A DNA stretch of 37,326 bases, from NCBI GenBank assembly GCA_947442505.1, contig CANEVR010000022.1, positions 1 through 37,326 of the forward strand, in the 5' to 3' direction. Of this stretch, positions 6,289 through 15,609 are shown piece after piece; the stretch's first letter is position 1; every line of letters begins with the position of its first letter. The position numbers were made by a program, and so were the translations under genes. The notes below the pieces were generated by a model. It was not told the DNA's origin. It did no database searches and saw nothing but the letters and a program-made list of their open reading frames with translations. The DNA comes from Flavobacteriales bacterium. GTDB taxonomy: Bacteria > Bacteroidota > Bacteroidia > Flavobacteriales_D > Sanyastnellaceae.

Positions 6289-8590
6289 ATTGCCTTTCAA
6301 ATTTTTTCGTTTGAGAGCACTACTGATTTTATTTCTAGGATTTTTTAGCTTCGTTTCCAACGCACAGCATGATTTTTATTTGCAGGTGATGGATGATGAA
6401 ACGGAGCAACCCATTCCTGGGGCCCTTATTTTTGTGGATCAACAGAGTGTGGGTGTAACCCATTGGAATGGCACATTGACCGTGCGAGCTGCATGCAGTG
6501 TTCGCATTACCGTGAAGATGATGGGATATTCAGATCAGTCTATGCTCTTGAGTTGTCAAGAACCATCACCGCATGTTGTTCGATTGGTATCCGTGGCCAA
6601 GGAGTCGGCTACCTTGGTGGTGAGTGAATCCCTGTATGGTCAATCAAAAGGGGAGAGCACGCAGAGTTTGGTATCGGTTGACAAAGGCGATGTGTTGCGC
6701 AAGCGCACGCCTGATATTGCTGCAGCATTGGAACGTGTTCCTGGTATTACAGTATTGGATGGTCAAGCCAATATCCGGGGTGGGAGTGGATACGCATATG
6801 GCGCTGGAACAAGGGTATTGATGGTATTGGATGATGTTCCGTTGATTACAGCGGATCGAAATGATGTGAAGTGGAATTATGTGCCCATTGAGTTATTGGA
6901 TCGAATGGAAATTGTGAAGGGAGCATCTGCTGTTCAGTATGGCTCGGCGGCGTTGAATGGTGTGGTGCACGTCAGAACGATCATGCCCAAAGAGAAGTCG
7001 CAGGGCATGGTGCAAACCTATTACACAGGGTACAGTTCGCCAAGTGTTGCGGGGTCTAAATGGTGGGGGAAAGCTTCATCTCCCAATGAGCAGGCCCCTT
7101 ATCAAATTGGATATTTGTTTCGTGTTGGAGAAGGGAATAAAAAGTTCAAGTGGTTGCTGGGTGGAGCAGTTCACAGTGCTACAGGATTTATTCAACGAGA
7201 GCGCGAGCAAAGACAGCGGTTGTCTTTTAAGACATTATGGGATTTGGGAAAGAATCATCGAACCAAGTTCGGGATCAATGGTGTTGCCATGAATCAAAGA
7301 CAAGAGCAAACTTTGTTTTGGCTGAATGACACAACAGGTGCTTATACCGCATCAACGGCCATGGCCAGTTACAATGACGTTTGGCTGAACATTGATCCAT
7401 GGATAGAACACTTTGACCGCAAGGGTGGCATGCATCAATTGAAGACACGGTACTATGGATCCTACATTCCTCGCACTGGCGGATACAACAAAGGATTACA
7501 ACTGCGTCAAATGCAGTACAGATATTCAGTCAATGGCTCTTTTGGGATATCCATTTTGGCGGGTGTTAACGCCAGTCGCTTTACATTCACAGATGGTGCT
7601 TTGGGAGGCACGCGTGTTGGAGCTTTTGGTGGTGCATTTACGCAGTTGGGATGGCGCCATGGTAAATGGCACTTAACAGGAGGAGCAAGAGCAGAGATGT
7701 ATGGTTTGGATTCACTTCGGGTTGGTCCCATTCCAGTTGGAAGATTGGGGGCTTCATTTGTTATAAATGACAAAAATATTTTGAGAGCGTCTTATGCTCA
7801 AGGGCATCGTTTTCCATCCCCGGCTGAACGATTGGTCCGTTATTCTATCGACATCATCAATATTTATCCCAACCCTGACATTGCACCAGAAGAGGGTTGG
7901 GGAAGTGAATTGGGTTATCAGCACATTTGGCAGGGAGAGTCGGTACAAGCCTCCATGGATGTTGCTTTGTTTCTGACCCGATACCGCAACTTGATTGAGT
8001 TTACTTTTGGTCGATGGGGAACAGCAGAGGATACTTTATTTGGTTTGGGTTATAAGAGCACCAATGTGGCGGATGCCCAAATTGGCGGATGGGAATGGAC
8101 AGGCGAATTGAATGGAGATTGGAAGGGATTGGAGTGGCATGGTTTAGCGGGGTATACTTATATTCTTCCTGTGGATTTATCTCTTTATAACCCGGAGACC
8201 AATGTTTTTAGATATTTCCAGGATGCCGCTCAATCCTGGACTTCCTCAGATACCGCGAGCTATATTCTTCGCTACCGATTCAAACACATGGCCAAATTTA
8301 ATTTGGATGTACAACGCCAGCAATGGGGCTTTGGAGTGGGATGGCGGTATTATAGTTTCATGGAACGCATTGATCCCGTTTTGGAATTTTTTATTCCAGG
8401 ATTAAATCATTATCGGGAGGTGAATCGAAAAGGTACGCACATCTGGGATTTCAGATTGAATTATCAACCAACGGATCAATGGTCTTGTAGTCTTCAAATA
8501 CAAAATTCGTTCAATGCCTTTTATGCTACCAGACCAGCCAAGCCAGATGCTCCGCGAAACATTTCGCTGCAATTGACTTGGAAATGGTAA
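6239..8590 (+). CDS. TonB-dependent outer-membrane receptor (CarboxypepD_reg-like N-terminus)
   Basis: About 783 residues from ATG 6239. A signal peptide ends at VSNAQ. A carboxypeptidase-regulatory-like domain follows (roughly 45-120), then a plug domain with RGGSGYAYGAGTRV and MEIVKGASAVQYGSAALNGVV, then a 22-strand-type barrel ending in LQLTWKW. It imports an unknown ligand using TonB energy. The reading frame overlaps the end of dnaE2. A more canonical signal peptide (MPFKFFRLRALL...) would start at TTG 6290, 1 bp after the dnaE2 stop, so the true start is uncertain. It is a paralogue of the receptor at 17367-19796: both share GSGY(A/S)(Y/F)GAG(T/S)RV and a late barrel strand with IEFTFG.W. 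Confidence 0.85.
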   Translation: MLIFDKGKSREKEKSTKLPFKFFRLRALLILFLGFFSFVSNAQHDFYLQVMDDETEQPIPGALIFVDQQSVGVTHWNGTLTVRAACSVRITVKMMGYSDQSMLLSCQEPSPHVVRLVSVAKESATLVVSESLYGQSKGESTQSLVSVDKGDVLRKRTPDIAAALERVPGITVLDGQANIRGGSGYAYGAGTRVLMVLDDVPLITADRNDVKWNYVPIELLDRMEIVKGASAVQYGSAALNGVVHVRTIMPKEKSQGMVQTYYTGYSSPSVAGSKWWGKASSPNEQAPYQIGYLFRVGEGNKKFKWLLGGAVHSATGFIQREREQRQRLSFKTLWDLGKNHRTKFGINGVAMNQRQEQTLFWLNDTTGAYTASTAMASYNDVWLNIDPWIEHFDRKGGMHQLKTRYYGSYIPRTGGYNKGLQLRQMQYRYSVNGSFGISILAGVNASRFTFTDGALGGTRVGAFGGAFTQLGWRHGKWHLTGGARAEMYGLDSLRVGPIPVGRLGASFVINDKNILRASYAQGHRFPSPAERLVRYSIDIINIYPNPDIAPEEGWGSELGYQHIWQGESVQASMDVALFLTRYRNLIEFTFGRWGTAEDTLFGLGYKSTNVADAQIGGWEWTGELNGDWKGLEWHGLAGYTYILPVDLSLYNPETNVFRYFQDAAQSWTSSDTASYILRYRFKHMAKFNLDVQRQQWGFGVGWRYYSFMERIDPVLEFFIPGLNHYREVNRKGTHIWDFRLNYQPTDQWSCSLQIQNSFNAFYATRPAKPDAPRNISLQLTWKW

Positions 8591-9154
8591 CTAAGAAGCG
8601 TTAACGATGTTCATCGCGCGTTCCAATCCCATTTGAACAAATTGAACGCAACCTTCTGCCGCTTTTTCGATGCGGGCCTCTAGGGTTTTTAGTTCTTCTT
8701 CATTCCAGACACCTAAAACATAGTCTACTTGTTTGCCTTTGGAAAATTCAGAACCAACACCAAATCTGAGGCGTGGATATTGATCGGTGTTTAGAATGGC
8801 TTGAATATGCTTGAGTCCATTGTGCCCACCGTCGCTGCCTTTGGGTCGCATTCTCAATTTCCCAAAAGGCAAAGCCAAATCGTCGGTGATGACCAAACAC
8901 TGCGCAGGTGTTAGTTTCTCTTCTTGTAGCCAGTAACGCACTGCATTGCCGGACAGATTCATATAAGTGGATGGTTTGATGAGCACCAATGTTTTTCCCT
9001 TGACCCTGATTTCAGCAACATCCGCATAGCGAGAAGTTTTCCAAATTCCTCCGTGTTTCTCCGCTAGAAAGTTGACCACATCAAAACCGATGTTGTGGCG
9101 GGTGTTGTTGTATTCAAAACCAATATTGCCCAGTCCGGCGATGAGAAACTTCAT
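8591..9154 (-). CDS. pth: Peptidyl-tRNA hydrolase
   Basis: 187 residues, the normal length. It cleaves peptidyl-tRNA released from stalled ribosomes in the cytoplasm. Key residues all align with E. coli Pth: N10 in GLGNIG, catalytic H20 in TRHNIGF, N66 in YMNLSG, D91/D92 in ITDDLALP and N112 in GGHNGLKH. It is convergent with the TonB receptor: the two stop codons abut with no base between them. A terminator lies just upstream of its start, so it has its own transcript or depends on read-through. Confidence 0.96.
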   Translation of the reverse strand: MKFLIAGLGNIGFEYNNTRHNIGFDVVNFLAEKHGGIWKTSRYADVAEIRVKGKTLVLIKPSTYMNLSGNAVRYWLQEEKLTPAQCLVITDDLALPFGKLRMRPKGSDGGHNGLKHIQAILNTDQYPRLRFGVGSEFSKGKQVDYVLGVWNEEELKTLEARIEKAAEGCVQFVQMGLERAMNIVNAS

Positions 9155-9159
9155 GCGGT

Positions 9160-9196
9160 AAAAATAAAAAAGGGTAGCGCAATTGGCTACCCTTTT
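9160..9196 (-). terminator. Rho-independent terminator of the T9SS protein gene
   Basis: On the minus strand an 11-bp perfect stem (9186-9196 with 9168-9178; AAAAGGGTAGC paired with GCTACCCTTTT) with a 7-nt loop is followed by a T-rich tail (TTATTTTT). It lies 18 bp after the stop of the gene at 9214 and ends just before the pth start. There is no T tail on the plus strand, so it works in one direction. Confidence 0.9.
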
Positions 9197-9213
9197 GTGA
9201 TCTTATTATTCTT

Positions 9214-12018
9214 TTAGGGCAATACCACTTTTTGAACCAATACCTGACCGTTTTCATTGGTGGCTTGGATCAAGTAAACACCTTTGGCTAAACCATCCGT
9301 ATCCATCTCCCATTGTGGGTTTGATCCACTCCAGGTTTGGATGGTCTTTCCAAGTGCATCCATCACCATTACTTGTGTCAAGGATTGACCTGAATTGCGC
9401 ACCACCATTTGTTGACGACTCAAAAGTACTTCTAGCTTAGATACGTCACCAGCCAATGCAGCAGCGTTGATGCAGCCACCTTCTGGGCAATAAGTCAAAG
9501 AGCCAATCTGTCCGTGCATTTCGCCTTGAACTGGAATATTGAATCTGGTATTTTCAAAGCATTGAACTACTTCACCAGCGTGAACTATGTTCCAAGCATT
9601 TCCGTCATGGCTGTATTGCATGGTGGGCAATCCAACAGTGAGATACCATTCTCCTTCTGCAAAACGTTTTACCAATAGAGAAGCCCATTCTTGGCCTTCT
9701 GCCATCACATCCAATTGAACCTGCATGGTCACATTTTGATTGGGATGAATGGAGTTGGCCACAAGTACTTGTTGGTCTTGTGTGACAAAAGAAACATTGG
9801 CGTGTGAGCGATCTGTATCGAACATGTCAGCAATGTCAAGTCCTTCGTCGTATCCTTCTTGCGCATCTGGATTGAGGATAACGTTAGATTGATCCTTGAA
9901 TCTTTCGTCTTGCGTGCTTAACTCTAGCGCAAACACAGGGAAGCCGCCCTCACTTCTTTCAAAAGCTTTGGGAGAACATCTGCTCACCTTGGCTGACTCT
10001 GGGAAGTTTACGATCTGCCCGCCAGAAGTGGCAATGACAAAAAAGCTTTGGCTGTGCGGGATGTACTTGCCAATACCATCGGGATAACCAGAAGATGTAT
10101 TGAAAGAACCATCATTGTTGTTGTAATATAAGTAGTTGGAACTTTGGTAATCGTAAACAAAGTAAGCACCGATGTTGGAGCTGTTGTTCTCCACTACGCT
10201 CCAATCTATTTCAGATGGGAAAGGATTGGAAATTAAATTTCTTCCATAAGACTCAACAGTACCACTCGCTGTGTAGGTCAAAGAAGCTGTTCTTGTTCCT
10301 TTGCCAAAGTAACCAGTCGGGTTGATGGTTCTGGCAGATGAATTGGAGAACACATTGTAACCGAGCATGGGATTTAATTGACCAGTGGTTGGGTTGACAA
10401 CCGTAAAGCCAAAATTGGAAACCCCAGAAAGCGTTTCATTGTACCACTTGATGCTATTGGAAGTCATGGAAAGTGCGGGGTAACTGATATTATTGACAGT
10501 TTTTGCTCCCCAAGCCACTGCGGGAGTTAATCTTGTACTTAGCGCGCTATTGGCGTACAAAGGGCATGACAAAAACATCCAATTACTGGCTGAATTGGAA
10601 GGGATGTAGCGCTGCAGTGTAACAGGTCCAGATACATCCGCACCACTTGCTATGGTATGGATGGAACCAGAGCAAGTTGCATTAGAAAGCAACGACAAAC
10701 TTCCGCCTGTACCATCAGTGGTGAGCGTTCCAGCATTTGGATAAACTGCATTGGAAACATAAACCGGAGCATTTAAGGTAACACCAGCACTGTTATCGAT
10801 GGTCAAGTCCATGAATTGGGTTCCTGCTGTTCCACCAATGGTTTGGGCTGATGCCCCAGACATGATGACTTCACATCCTTCAGAACAACAACTGCTACCG
10901 TATTTGGGGACAAAGGAGGTTGTTGCGTTGTTGTTGACCCAATTCCCACTCAAAGTTAGGCTCTGTGCTGCACCGTTGGAAGTCAAACTTCCACCAGATG
11001 AAAGGGTGACATCGGATAAGTTGTAAGAACCATCGATGGTGATAGCATGCTTCACAATAATGTCCGTATTGATGTTGAATGAAGGAGTAACTGCGGCACC
11101 ACCATCTGTCAATGACCAGACTGAACCACTGCTCATGTTACCTGATGCAATACTGTAATAAGTTGCAGCGCTTGAAGTCTGCGAAATACTCAAATCATCA
11201 AAAGAAAAATTGTTGTAAACAGAATTGGCTACTGGTGTTCCTGATGATGTGGTGTACAAAGAAGTTAATCCAACATAGCTCATGTTGGAATACGTGTTGT
11301 CCGTTAAGGCCGTACTGGTGGCATCGGTTGCACCGTTGCCATCAAAGTCAACTTCAACTGTCCATGATCCAGTGGCATTGCGAACAACAGTAATGCCAAC
11401 AGCGTTAGCTATGCTTTGTGCTCCGTAGCCCCATGCTGAAGTAGATGTCCAAGATATGGTATTGGGACCAGTAGTAGAATTGATACCACCCGTGATTTCA
11501 GTCAAACGTGTTGCAACACCTGCGTCAACTCTCATCAATTGCAATTTGCGTGTATTGTTGGGTGTTGTACCATAAGGATTGATACCAATGGCGTATCCAG
11601 AAAATTTCTCAGAGGGTGCACCATAGGCCACATTTCCCGTTGAGCTGATAAATGGTGTAGCAACATCTGATGCCAATACAACCCAAAATTTCGAACCTGC
11701 TCCAACACTTTTTGCAAACGTTTTCACTTTAAAACTCCATGTGGTGTTTACTCCGGAAATATTGCTCATACTGCCACTAACAGCAGCTGAAGCACAAGTG
11801 TACACGGAACTTCCTGAAGTATATCCATTGTTATTGTGTCTAATGGATCCAGCACCGTTGATGGGGTTGGATGTGTCATGTGCCCACTGGCTGTTGGTGG
11901 TCCACCCTGAAGGAATTCCACTGTTGAAATCCGCGGTCATCTGAGAGGCCGAATCCAAAGTGGAAGTGATCATAAAGGTGGCAATGATCAATTGCAACAG
12001 GGGTAAATTTCTAGTCAT
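9214..12018 (-). CDS. T9SS type A sorting domain-containing secreted protein
   Basis: 934 residues from ATG at 12018, chosen because MTRNLPLLQLIIATFMITSTLDSASQ is a clean signal peptide; an upstream in-frame ATG would add 16 residues ahead of it. The N-terminal region (TADFNSGIPSGWTTNSQWAHD to FSFDDLSI, about 25-280) looks like a jelly-roll or cleaved-adhesin-like domain. The middle is a Ser/Thr/Asn-rich beta region. The C-terminus (VMDALGKTIQTW, GLAKGVYLIQ, KVVLP) is a type A sorting domain, so the protein should be exported by type IX secretion. No catalytic motif was recognised; adhesion is a guess from composition. It stands alone between a divergent ispD and its own terminator. Confidence 0.85.
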   Translation of the reverse strand: MTRNLPLLQLIIATFMITSTLDSASQMTADFNSGIPSGWTTNSQWAHDTSNPINGAGSIRHNNNGYTSGSSVYTCASAAVSGSMSNISGVNTTWSFKVKTFAKSVGAGSKFWVVLASDVATPFISSTGNVAYGAPSEKFSGYAIGINPYGTTPNNTRKLQLMRVDAGVATRLTEITGGINSTTGPNTISWTSTSAWGYGAQSIANAVGITVVRNATGSWTVEVDFDGNGATDATSTALTDNTYSNMSYVGLTSLYTTSSGTPVANSVYNNFSFDDLSISQTSSAATYYSIASGNMSSGSVWSLTDGGAAVTPSFNINTDIIVKHAITIDGSYNLSDVTLSSGGSLTSNGAAQSLTLSGNWVNNNATTSFVPKYGSSCCSEGCEVIMSGASAQTIGGTAGTQFMDLTIDNSAGVTLNAPVYVSNAVYPNAGTLTTDGTGGSLSLLSNATCSGSIHTIASGADVSGPVTLQRYIPSNSASNWMFLSCPLYANSALSTRLTPAVAWGAKTVNNISYPALSMTSNSIKWYNETLSGVSNFGFTVVNPTTGQLNPMLGYNVFSNSSARTINPTGYFGKGTRTASLTYTASGTVESYGRNLISNPFPSEIDWSVVENNSSNIGAYFVYDYQSSNYLYYNNNDGSFNTSSGYPDGIGKYIPHSQSFFVIATSGGQIVNFPESAKVSRCSPKAFERSEGGFPVFALELSTQDERFKDQSNVILNPDAQEGYDEGLDIADMFDTDRSHANVSFVTQDQQVLVANSIHPNQNVTMQVQLDVMAEGQEWASLLVKRFAEGEWYLTVGLPTMQYSHDGNAWNIVHAGEVVQCFENTRFNIPVQGEMHGQIGSLTYCPEGGCINAAALAGDVSKLEVLLSRQQMVVRNSGQSLTQVMVMDALGKTIQTWSGSNPQWEMDTDGLAKGVYLIQATNENGQVLVQKVVLP

Positions 12019-12117
12019 GCTAAAATCTTTTGCCGAATTTACGAAGAAATGAACAAAAGGTTGCATTTTTTGCGGTTACTGATTTATGAATAAGTCTTTT
12101 ATGCTTTCATTTGCACA

Positions 12118-12792
12118 GTGATTACAGCAAAAAAATGGGCCGTTATTGTGGCCGCAGGGAGGGGAAGCCGTTTTGGCAGTGATGTCCCCAAACAATTCGT
12201 AATGCTCAACAACAAGCCTGTTCTTTTTTACAGCCTGGATGTCTTTTCCAAGTTGAATTATCAATTGATAGTGGTGATTCATCCAGATGATCAGTTGTAT
12301 TATACAGCACTATCGGAAACGCATCTATTCCCTGATCACCAAATCGCGTTGGGTGGAGCGGAGCGTTTTCACTCCGTTCAGAATGCACTTGCGCTTATTC
12401 CGGAAACAGCAGAGTTGGTGCTTGTCCATGATGCGGCACGTCCCAACATTGACACGACATTCATCCAAAGATTGGAGGGAGAGGTTGCGACCTATGGTAA
12501 TGCAATTCCTGCTTTGCCCGTCAGCGATAGTTTAAGAATGAAGATGGGAGATCATTGGCGCGCTGTTCACCGAGATGACTACCGCATCATCCAAACACCT
12601 CAGTTTTTTAATGCTTTTGCACTCAAGAAGGCATACCAGCAGGATTATTCAACTTCATTTACGGACGATGCTTCTGTTCTGGAAGCCGATGGAAATGAGA
12701 TTCACTTGGTAGTTGGGAAAAATGGAAACATCAAAATCACCCATGCGGAGGATTTGAAATGGATGTCTTTTTTAATGTCAAATAAAGGATAA
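12118..12792 (+). CDS. ispD: 2-C-methyl-D-erythritol 4-phosphate cytidylyltransferase
   Basis: 224 residues. It joins CTP and MEP to give CDP-methylerythritol, the third step of the MEP isoprenoid pathway. The nucleotide-binding loop VAAGRGSRFGSDVPKQF (11-27), VHDAARP and the IIQTPQFF block are all present. The start is GTG at 12118, because no in-frame ATG lies near the N-terminus. The start is preceded by TTCATTTGCACA, close to TAnnTTTG, so the message may be leaderless with a GTG start. It overlaps the next gene by 1 bp (TAATG). The gene dxs of the same pathway lies 11 kb downstream. Confidence 0.95.
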   Translation: MITAKKWAVIVAAGRGSRFGSDVPKQFVMLNNKPVLFYSLDVFSKLNYQLIVVIHPDDQLYYTALSETHLFPDHQIALGGAERFHSVQNALALIPETAELVLVHDAARPNIDTTFIQRLEGEVATYGNAIPALPVSDSLRMKMGDHWRAVHRDDYRIIQTPQFFNAFALKKAYQQDYSTSFTDDASVLEADGNEIHLVVGKNGNIKITHAEDLKWMSFLMSNKG

Positions 12793-14978
12793 TGGTAAAA
12801 ATTAAAATGTACGGATGCATCGCGGTTCTCTCAATTTGCGCGATTTTAGCACCGGAAAAATTATTGAGTCAAAAAAAAATAAAAATGAGCGTACCAAAAC
12901 CAGCAAAGAAAGACGTTGTATTGGAATACAAAGTGGGTAATGAAGTGAGAGATACACGAATTGATTCCTACTATTGGATGCGCTTGACGGATGAGCAAAA
13001 GGAAGCTGCTCAGCCCGATGCCCAAACCCAAGAAGTGTTGGAATATTTGCATGCTGAAAATGCGTATACAAAATCCATCATGTCTCCCACAGAGACGCTG
13101 CAAGAGAAGCTATTTGCAGAAATGAAAGGGAGAATCAAAGAGACAGATCAAAGCGTCCCCACCAAGGACAATGGCTATTGGTATTACACGCGATATGAGC
13201 AAGGAAAAGACTATGCTTTTTATTGCAGAAAGTTGGGCAGTATGGAAACTGGCAGCGAAGAGGTTTTGATTGACGGTCCAGCTTTGGCGGAGGGAAAAAG
13301 TTATTGGGCATTGGGAGGCATGACCATCAGTGAAGACAATCAATGGATGGCATACGGCGTGGATGAGATCAGCAGAAGGGTATACCAAGTATATTTTAAA
13401 AACTTGGCCACAGGTGAAGTTATTGCAGATAAGTTGGAGGGAACCACAGGACGCGCAACATGGGCGTCGGACAATAAAACAGTTTTTTATTCCAAAAGAG
13501 ATCCCCAGACTTTAAGAGAGTTTCAAATCTGGAGACACATTGTAGGAACCAATCAATCAGAGGATGTTTTGGTCTTTGAAGAGGTGGATGAAACCTATTC
13601 TTGTTTTGTATTTAAAACCAAAAGTGAGCAGTTCATTATCATCGGCAGTAGCCAGACATTGTCTGCCGAGTACAGGGTGTTAGAGGCCAAGAATCCAAAC
13701 GGGACTTTCAGGATTATTCATCCACGTGAGAAGGAGTTGGAATATGCCGTAGATCATTTTGAAGATTCATTTTACATCACCACCAACTGGGATGCAAAGA
13801 ATTTTAGATTGATGAAATGTCCGCTGGACAAGACTTCCAAGGAGAATTGGACAGAGGTCATCGCACACCGGTCAGACGTGCTGTTGGAGGGCGTGGAAAT
13901 GTTCAAAGAGTACATGGTCATTGACGAACGCCAGAATGGTTTGACCCAATTGCGTATCAAGCGTTGGGACGGATCATTGGAGTATTATATGCCCTTTCAA
14001 GATGCTGCTTATTCAGCAGGTGTTGGTGCCAATCCCGATTTCAATACAGAAATCCTGCGATATGGTTATTCATCGATGGTAACCCCGTCCAGTACTTTTG
14101 ATTTCAATATGCGAACCAAAGAGCAGGTGCTGCTGAAGCAACAAGAAGTTGTAGGAGGATACAACGCAGCAGATTACCATTGTGAGCGATTGATGGTGCC
14201 AGTGACGGATGGAACTTTGGTTCCGGTTTCATTGGTTTACAAAAAAGGTTTCGAAAGAAATGGCCAAGCGCCTTTGTTGCTTTATGCATACGGCAGCTAT
14301 GGATACAGCATGGATGCCGCATTCAGCTCTGGAAGATTGTCTTTGTTGGATAGAGGATTTGTTTATGCCATGGCCCACATCCGTGGTGGACAAGAGATGG
14401 GTCGTGAGTGGTATGAGAATGGTAAATTGTTGAAGAAGAAAAATACGTTCACTGATTTCATTGATTGCGGACAGCATTTGGTTAATCAGAAATATACCAG
14501 TGCAGATAAATTGTTTGCCATGGGCGGAAGTGCAGGTGGACTGCTGATGGGCGCTGTAGCCAACATGGCTCCTTCATTATTCAAAGGAATCATTTCCGCT
14601 GTTCCTTTTGTGGATGTGGTGACCACCATGTTGGATGAAACGATCCCATTGACCACTTTTGAATACGACGAATGGGGGAATCCAAACGATCCCATTTACT
14701 ACGATTACATGAAGTCCTATTCCCCAATTGACAATATCGAGCGCAAAGATTATCCCAATGTTTTGGTCACTACTGGTTATTGGGACAGTCAGGTTCAGTA
14801 TTGGGAGCCTGCCAAGTATGTAGCCAAATTGAGAGAGTACAAAACCAATGATAACCAGTTGTTGTTTCACATCAACATGGATGCGGGACATGGGGGTAAA
14901 TCAGGTCGTTTCGAAGCTTTGAAAGAGGTGGCATTGGAATATGCCTTTATGATGCAATTGTTAGGAATTAAAGATTGA
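12792..14978 (+). CDS. S9 family serine oligopeptidase, oligopeptidase B-like, probably exported
   Basis: 728 residues. An N-terminal hydrophobic segment (about 6-24) looks like a signal peptide. A seven-bladed propeller of the prolyl-oligopeptidase type follows (about 75-450), then an alpha/beta hydrolase domain. The catalytic triad is visible: S580 in GGSAGG, D665 in YWDSQVQYWEPAKY and H700 in DAGHGGKSGR. The family cleaves short peptides after basic residues. In many bacteria oligopeptidase B is cytosolic; the leader here suggests a periplasmic or envelope form, as often seen in Bacteroidota. It is translationally coupled to ispD (TAATG), with no obvious functional link. Confidence 0.9.
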   Translation: MVKIKMYGCIAVLSICAILAPEKLLSQKKIKMSVPKPAKKDVVLEYKVGNEVRDTRIDSYYWMRLTDEQKEAAQPDAQTQEVLEYLHAENAYTKSIMSPTETLQEKLFAEMKGRIKETDQSVPTKDNGYWYYTRYEQGKDYAFYCRKLGSMETGSEEVLIDGPALAEGKSYWALGGMTISEDNQWMAYGVDEISRRVYQVYFKNLATGEVIADKLEGTTGRATWASDNKTVFYSKRDPQTLREFQIWRHIVGTNQSEDVLVFEEVDETYSCFVFKTKSEQFIIIGSSQTLSAEYRVLEAKNPNGTFRIIHPREKELEYAVDHFEDSFYITTNWDAKNFRLMKCPLDKTSKENWTEVIAHRSDVLLEGVEMFKEYMVIDERQNGLTQLRIKRWDGSLEYYMPFQDAAYSAGVGANPDFNTEILRYGYSSMVTPSSTFDFNMRTKEQVLLKQQEVVGGYNAADYHCERLMVPVTDGTLVPVSLVYKKGFERNGQAPLLLYAYGSYGYSMDAAFSSGRLSLLDRGFVYAMAHIRGGQEMGREWYENGKLLKKKNTFTDFIDCGQHLVNQKYTSADKLFAMGGSAGGLLMGAVANMAPSLFKGIISAVPFVDVVTTMLDETIPLTTFEYDEWGNPNDPIYYDYMKSYSPIDNIERKDYPNVLVTTGYWDSQVQYWEPAKYVAKLREYKTNDNQLLFHINMDAGHGGKSGRFEALKEVALEYAFMMQLLGIKD

Positions 14979-14999
14979 TTTAAAAGTCAATCTTTAATT
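14966..14999. terminator. Shared bidirectional terminator hairpin embedded in two convergent gene ends
   Basis: AATTAAAGATTGA (14966-14978) pairs perfectly with 14987-14999 around an 8-nt loop, with A/T-rich flanks on both sides. The stem contains the last codons and stop of the S9 protease and the last codons of the HAD protein. The two ORFs end 1 bp apart, so the structure can serve both transcripts. The stem is AT-rich, so its strength is uncertain. Confidence 0.65.
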
Positions 15000-15609
15000 T
15001 TCTGAGTTCATGGAGTAAATCCATTTCTCCAGTCAGGTGCAAAGTTTGTAATCCTGCATCCTGAGCGCCTTGTACATGTTGTATTGAATCATCAATAAAG
15101 AGGGTTTCTTCCGCTCTCAATTGATGCAATTCCAACAAGTGGGTGAATGTAGCAGGGTGTGGTTTTCTTTTGCCCAAAACTTGACTGTAATGAATGACTT
15201 CAAATCCAGATATGAAATTATCATAATCACCATTTTCTTTCATCATCTTTTCAAAGGCAGGAACATGAATGGCGTTGGTATTGCTCAACAAGAAAGTTCG
15301 ATAGCCTGCATTTTTAATGGAAGGAATGGCCTTGATTCTATCCGAAATGGGATGGAGTAGAATACTGTTCCATGCTTCCATGATGGATGTATGAGATGCA
15401 TTGGGCATTTGCTCATAGAGGTGATGCATGAATTGCGCTGGATCGATAGCGCCAATTTCCAACTCATCGTAAATGGGGTTTTGATTGGCTTGTGAATACT
15501 CAGCAGTAAACCCATTCCATCCCAATTGCGAAAAGCCAACAGCGGGCGCGTTGTAATCTATGGCAAAGAGGACTCCACCGAAATCAAAAATAATATTCTT
15601 AATGTCCAT
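14980..15609 (-). CDS. HAD-IA family hydrolase, YihX-like sugar-phosphate phosphatase
   Basis: 209 residues from ATG 15609. HAD motif I is IIFDFGGVL with the nucleophile Asp; the second acidic position is Gly, as in the YihX (alpha-glucose-1-phosphatase) group. Motif II LLSNTN, motif III Lys in GKRKPHPATF and motif IV LFIDDSIQHVQGA are present. The substrate is not certain. The start overlaps the stop of the upstream gene as TAATG, so ATG 15609 is preferred over TTG 15624. It is last in the minus-strand operon after TonB receptor, kdsB and HU-SPOR. Confidence 0.85.
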   Translation of the reverse strand: MDIKNIIFDFGGVLFAIDYNAPAVGFSQLGWNGFTAEYSQANQNPIYDELEIGAIDPAQFMHHLYEQMPNASHTSIMEAWNSILLHPISDRIKAIPSIKNAGYRTFLLSNTNAIHVPAFEKMMKENGDYDNFISGFEVIHYSQVLGKRKPHPATFTHLLELHQLRAEETLFIDDSIQHVQGAQDAGLQTLHLTGEMDLLHELRKLKIDF

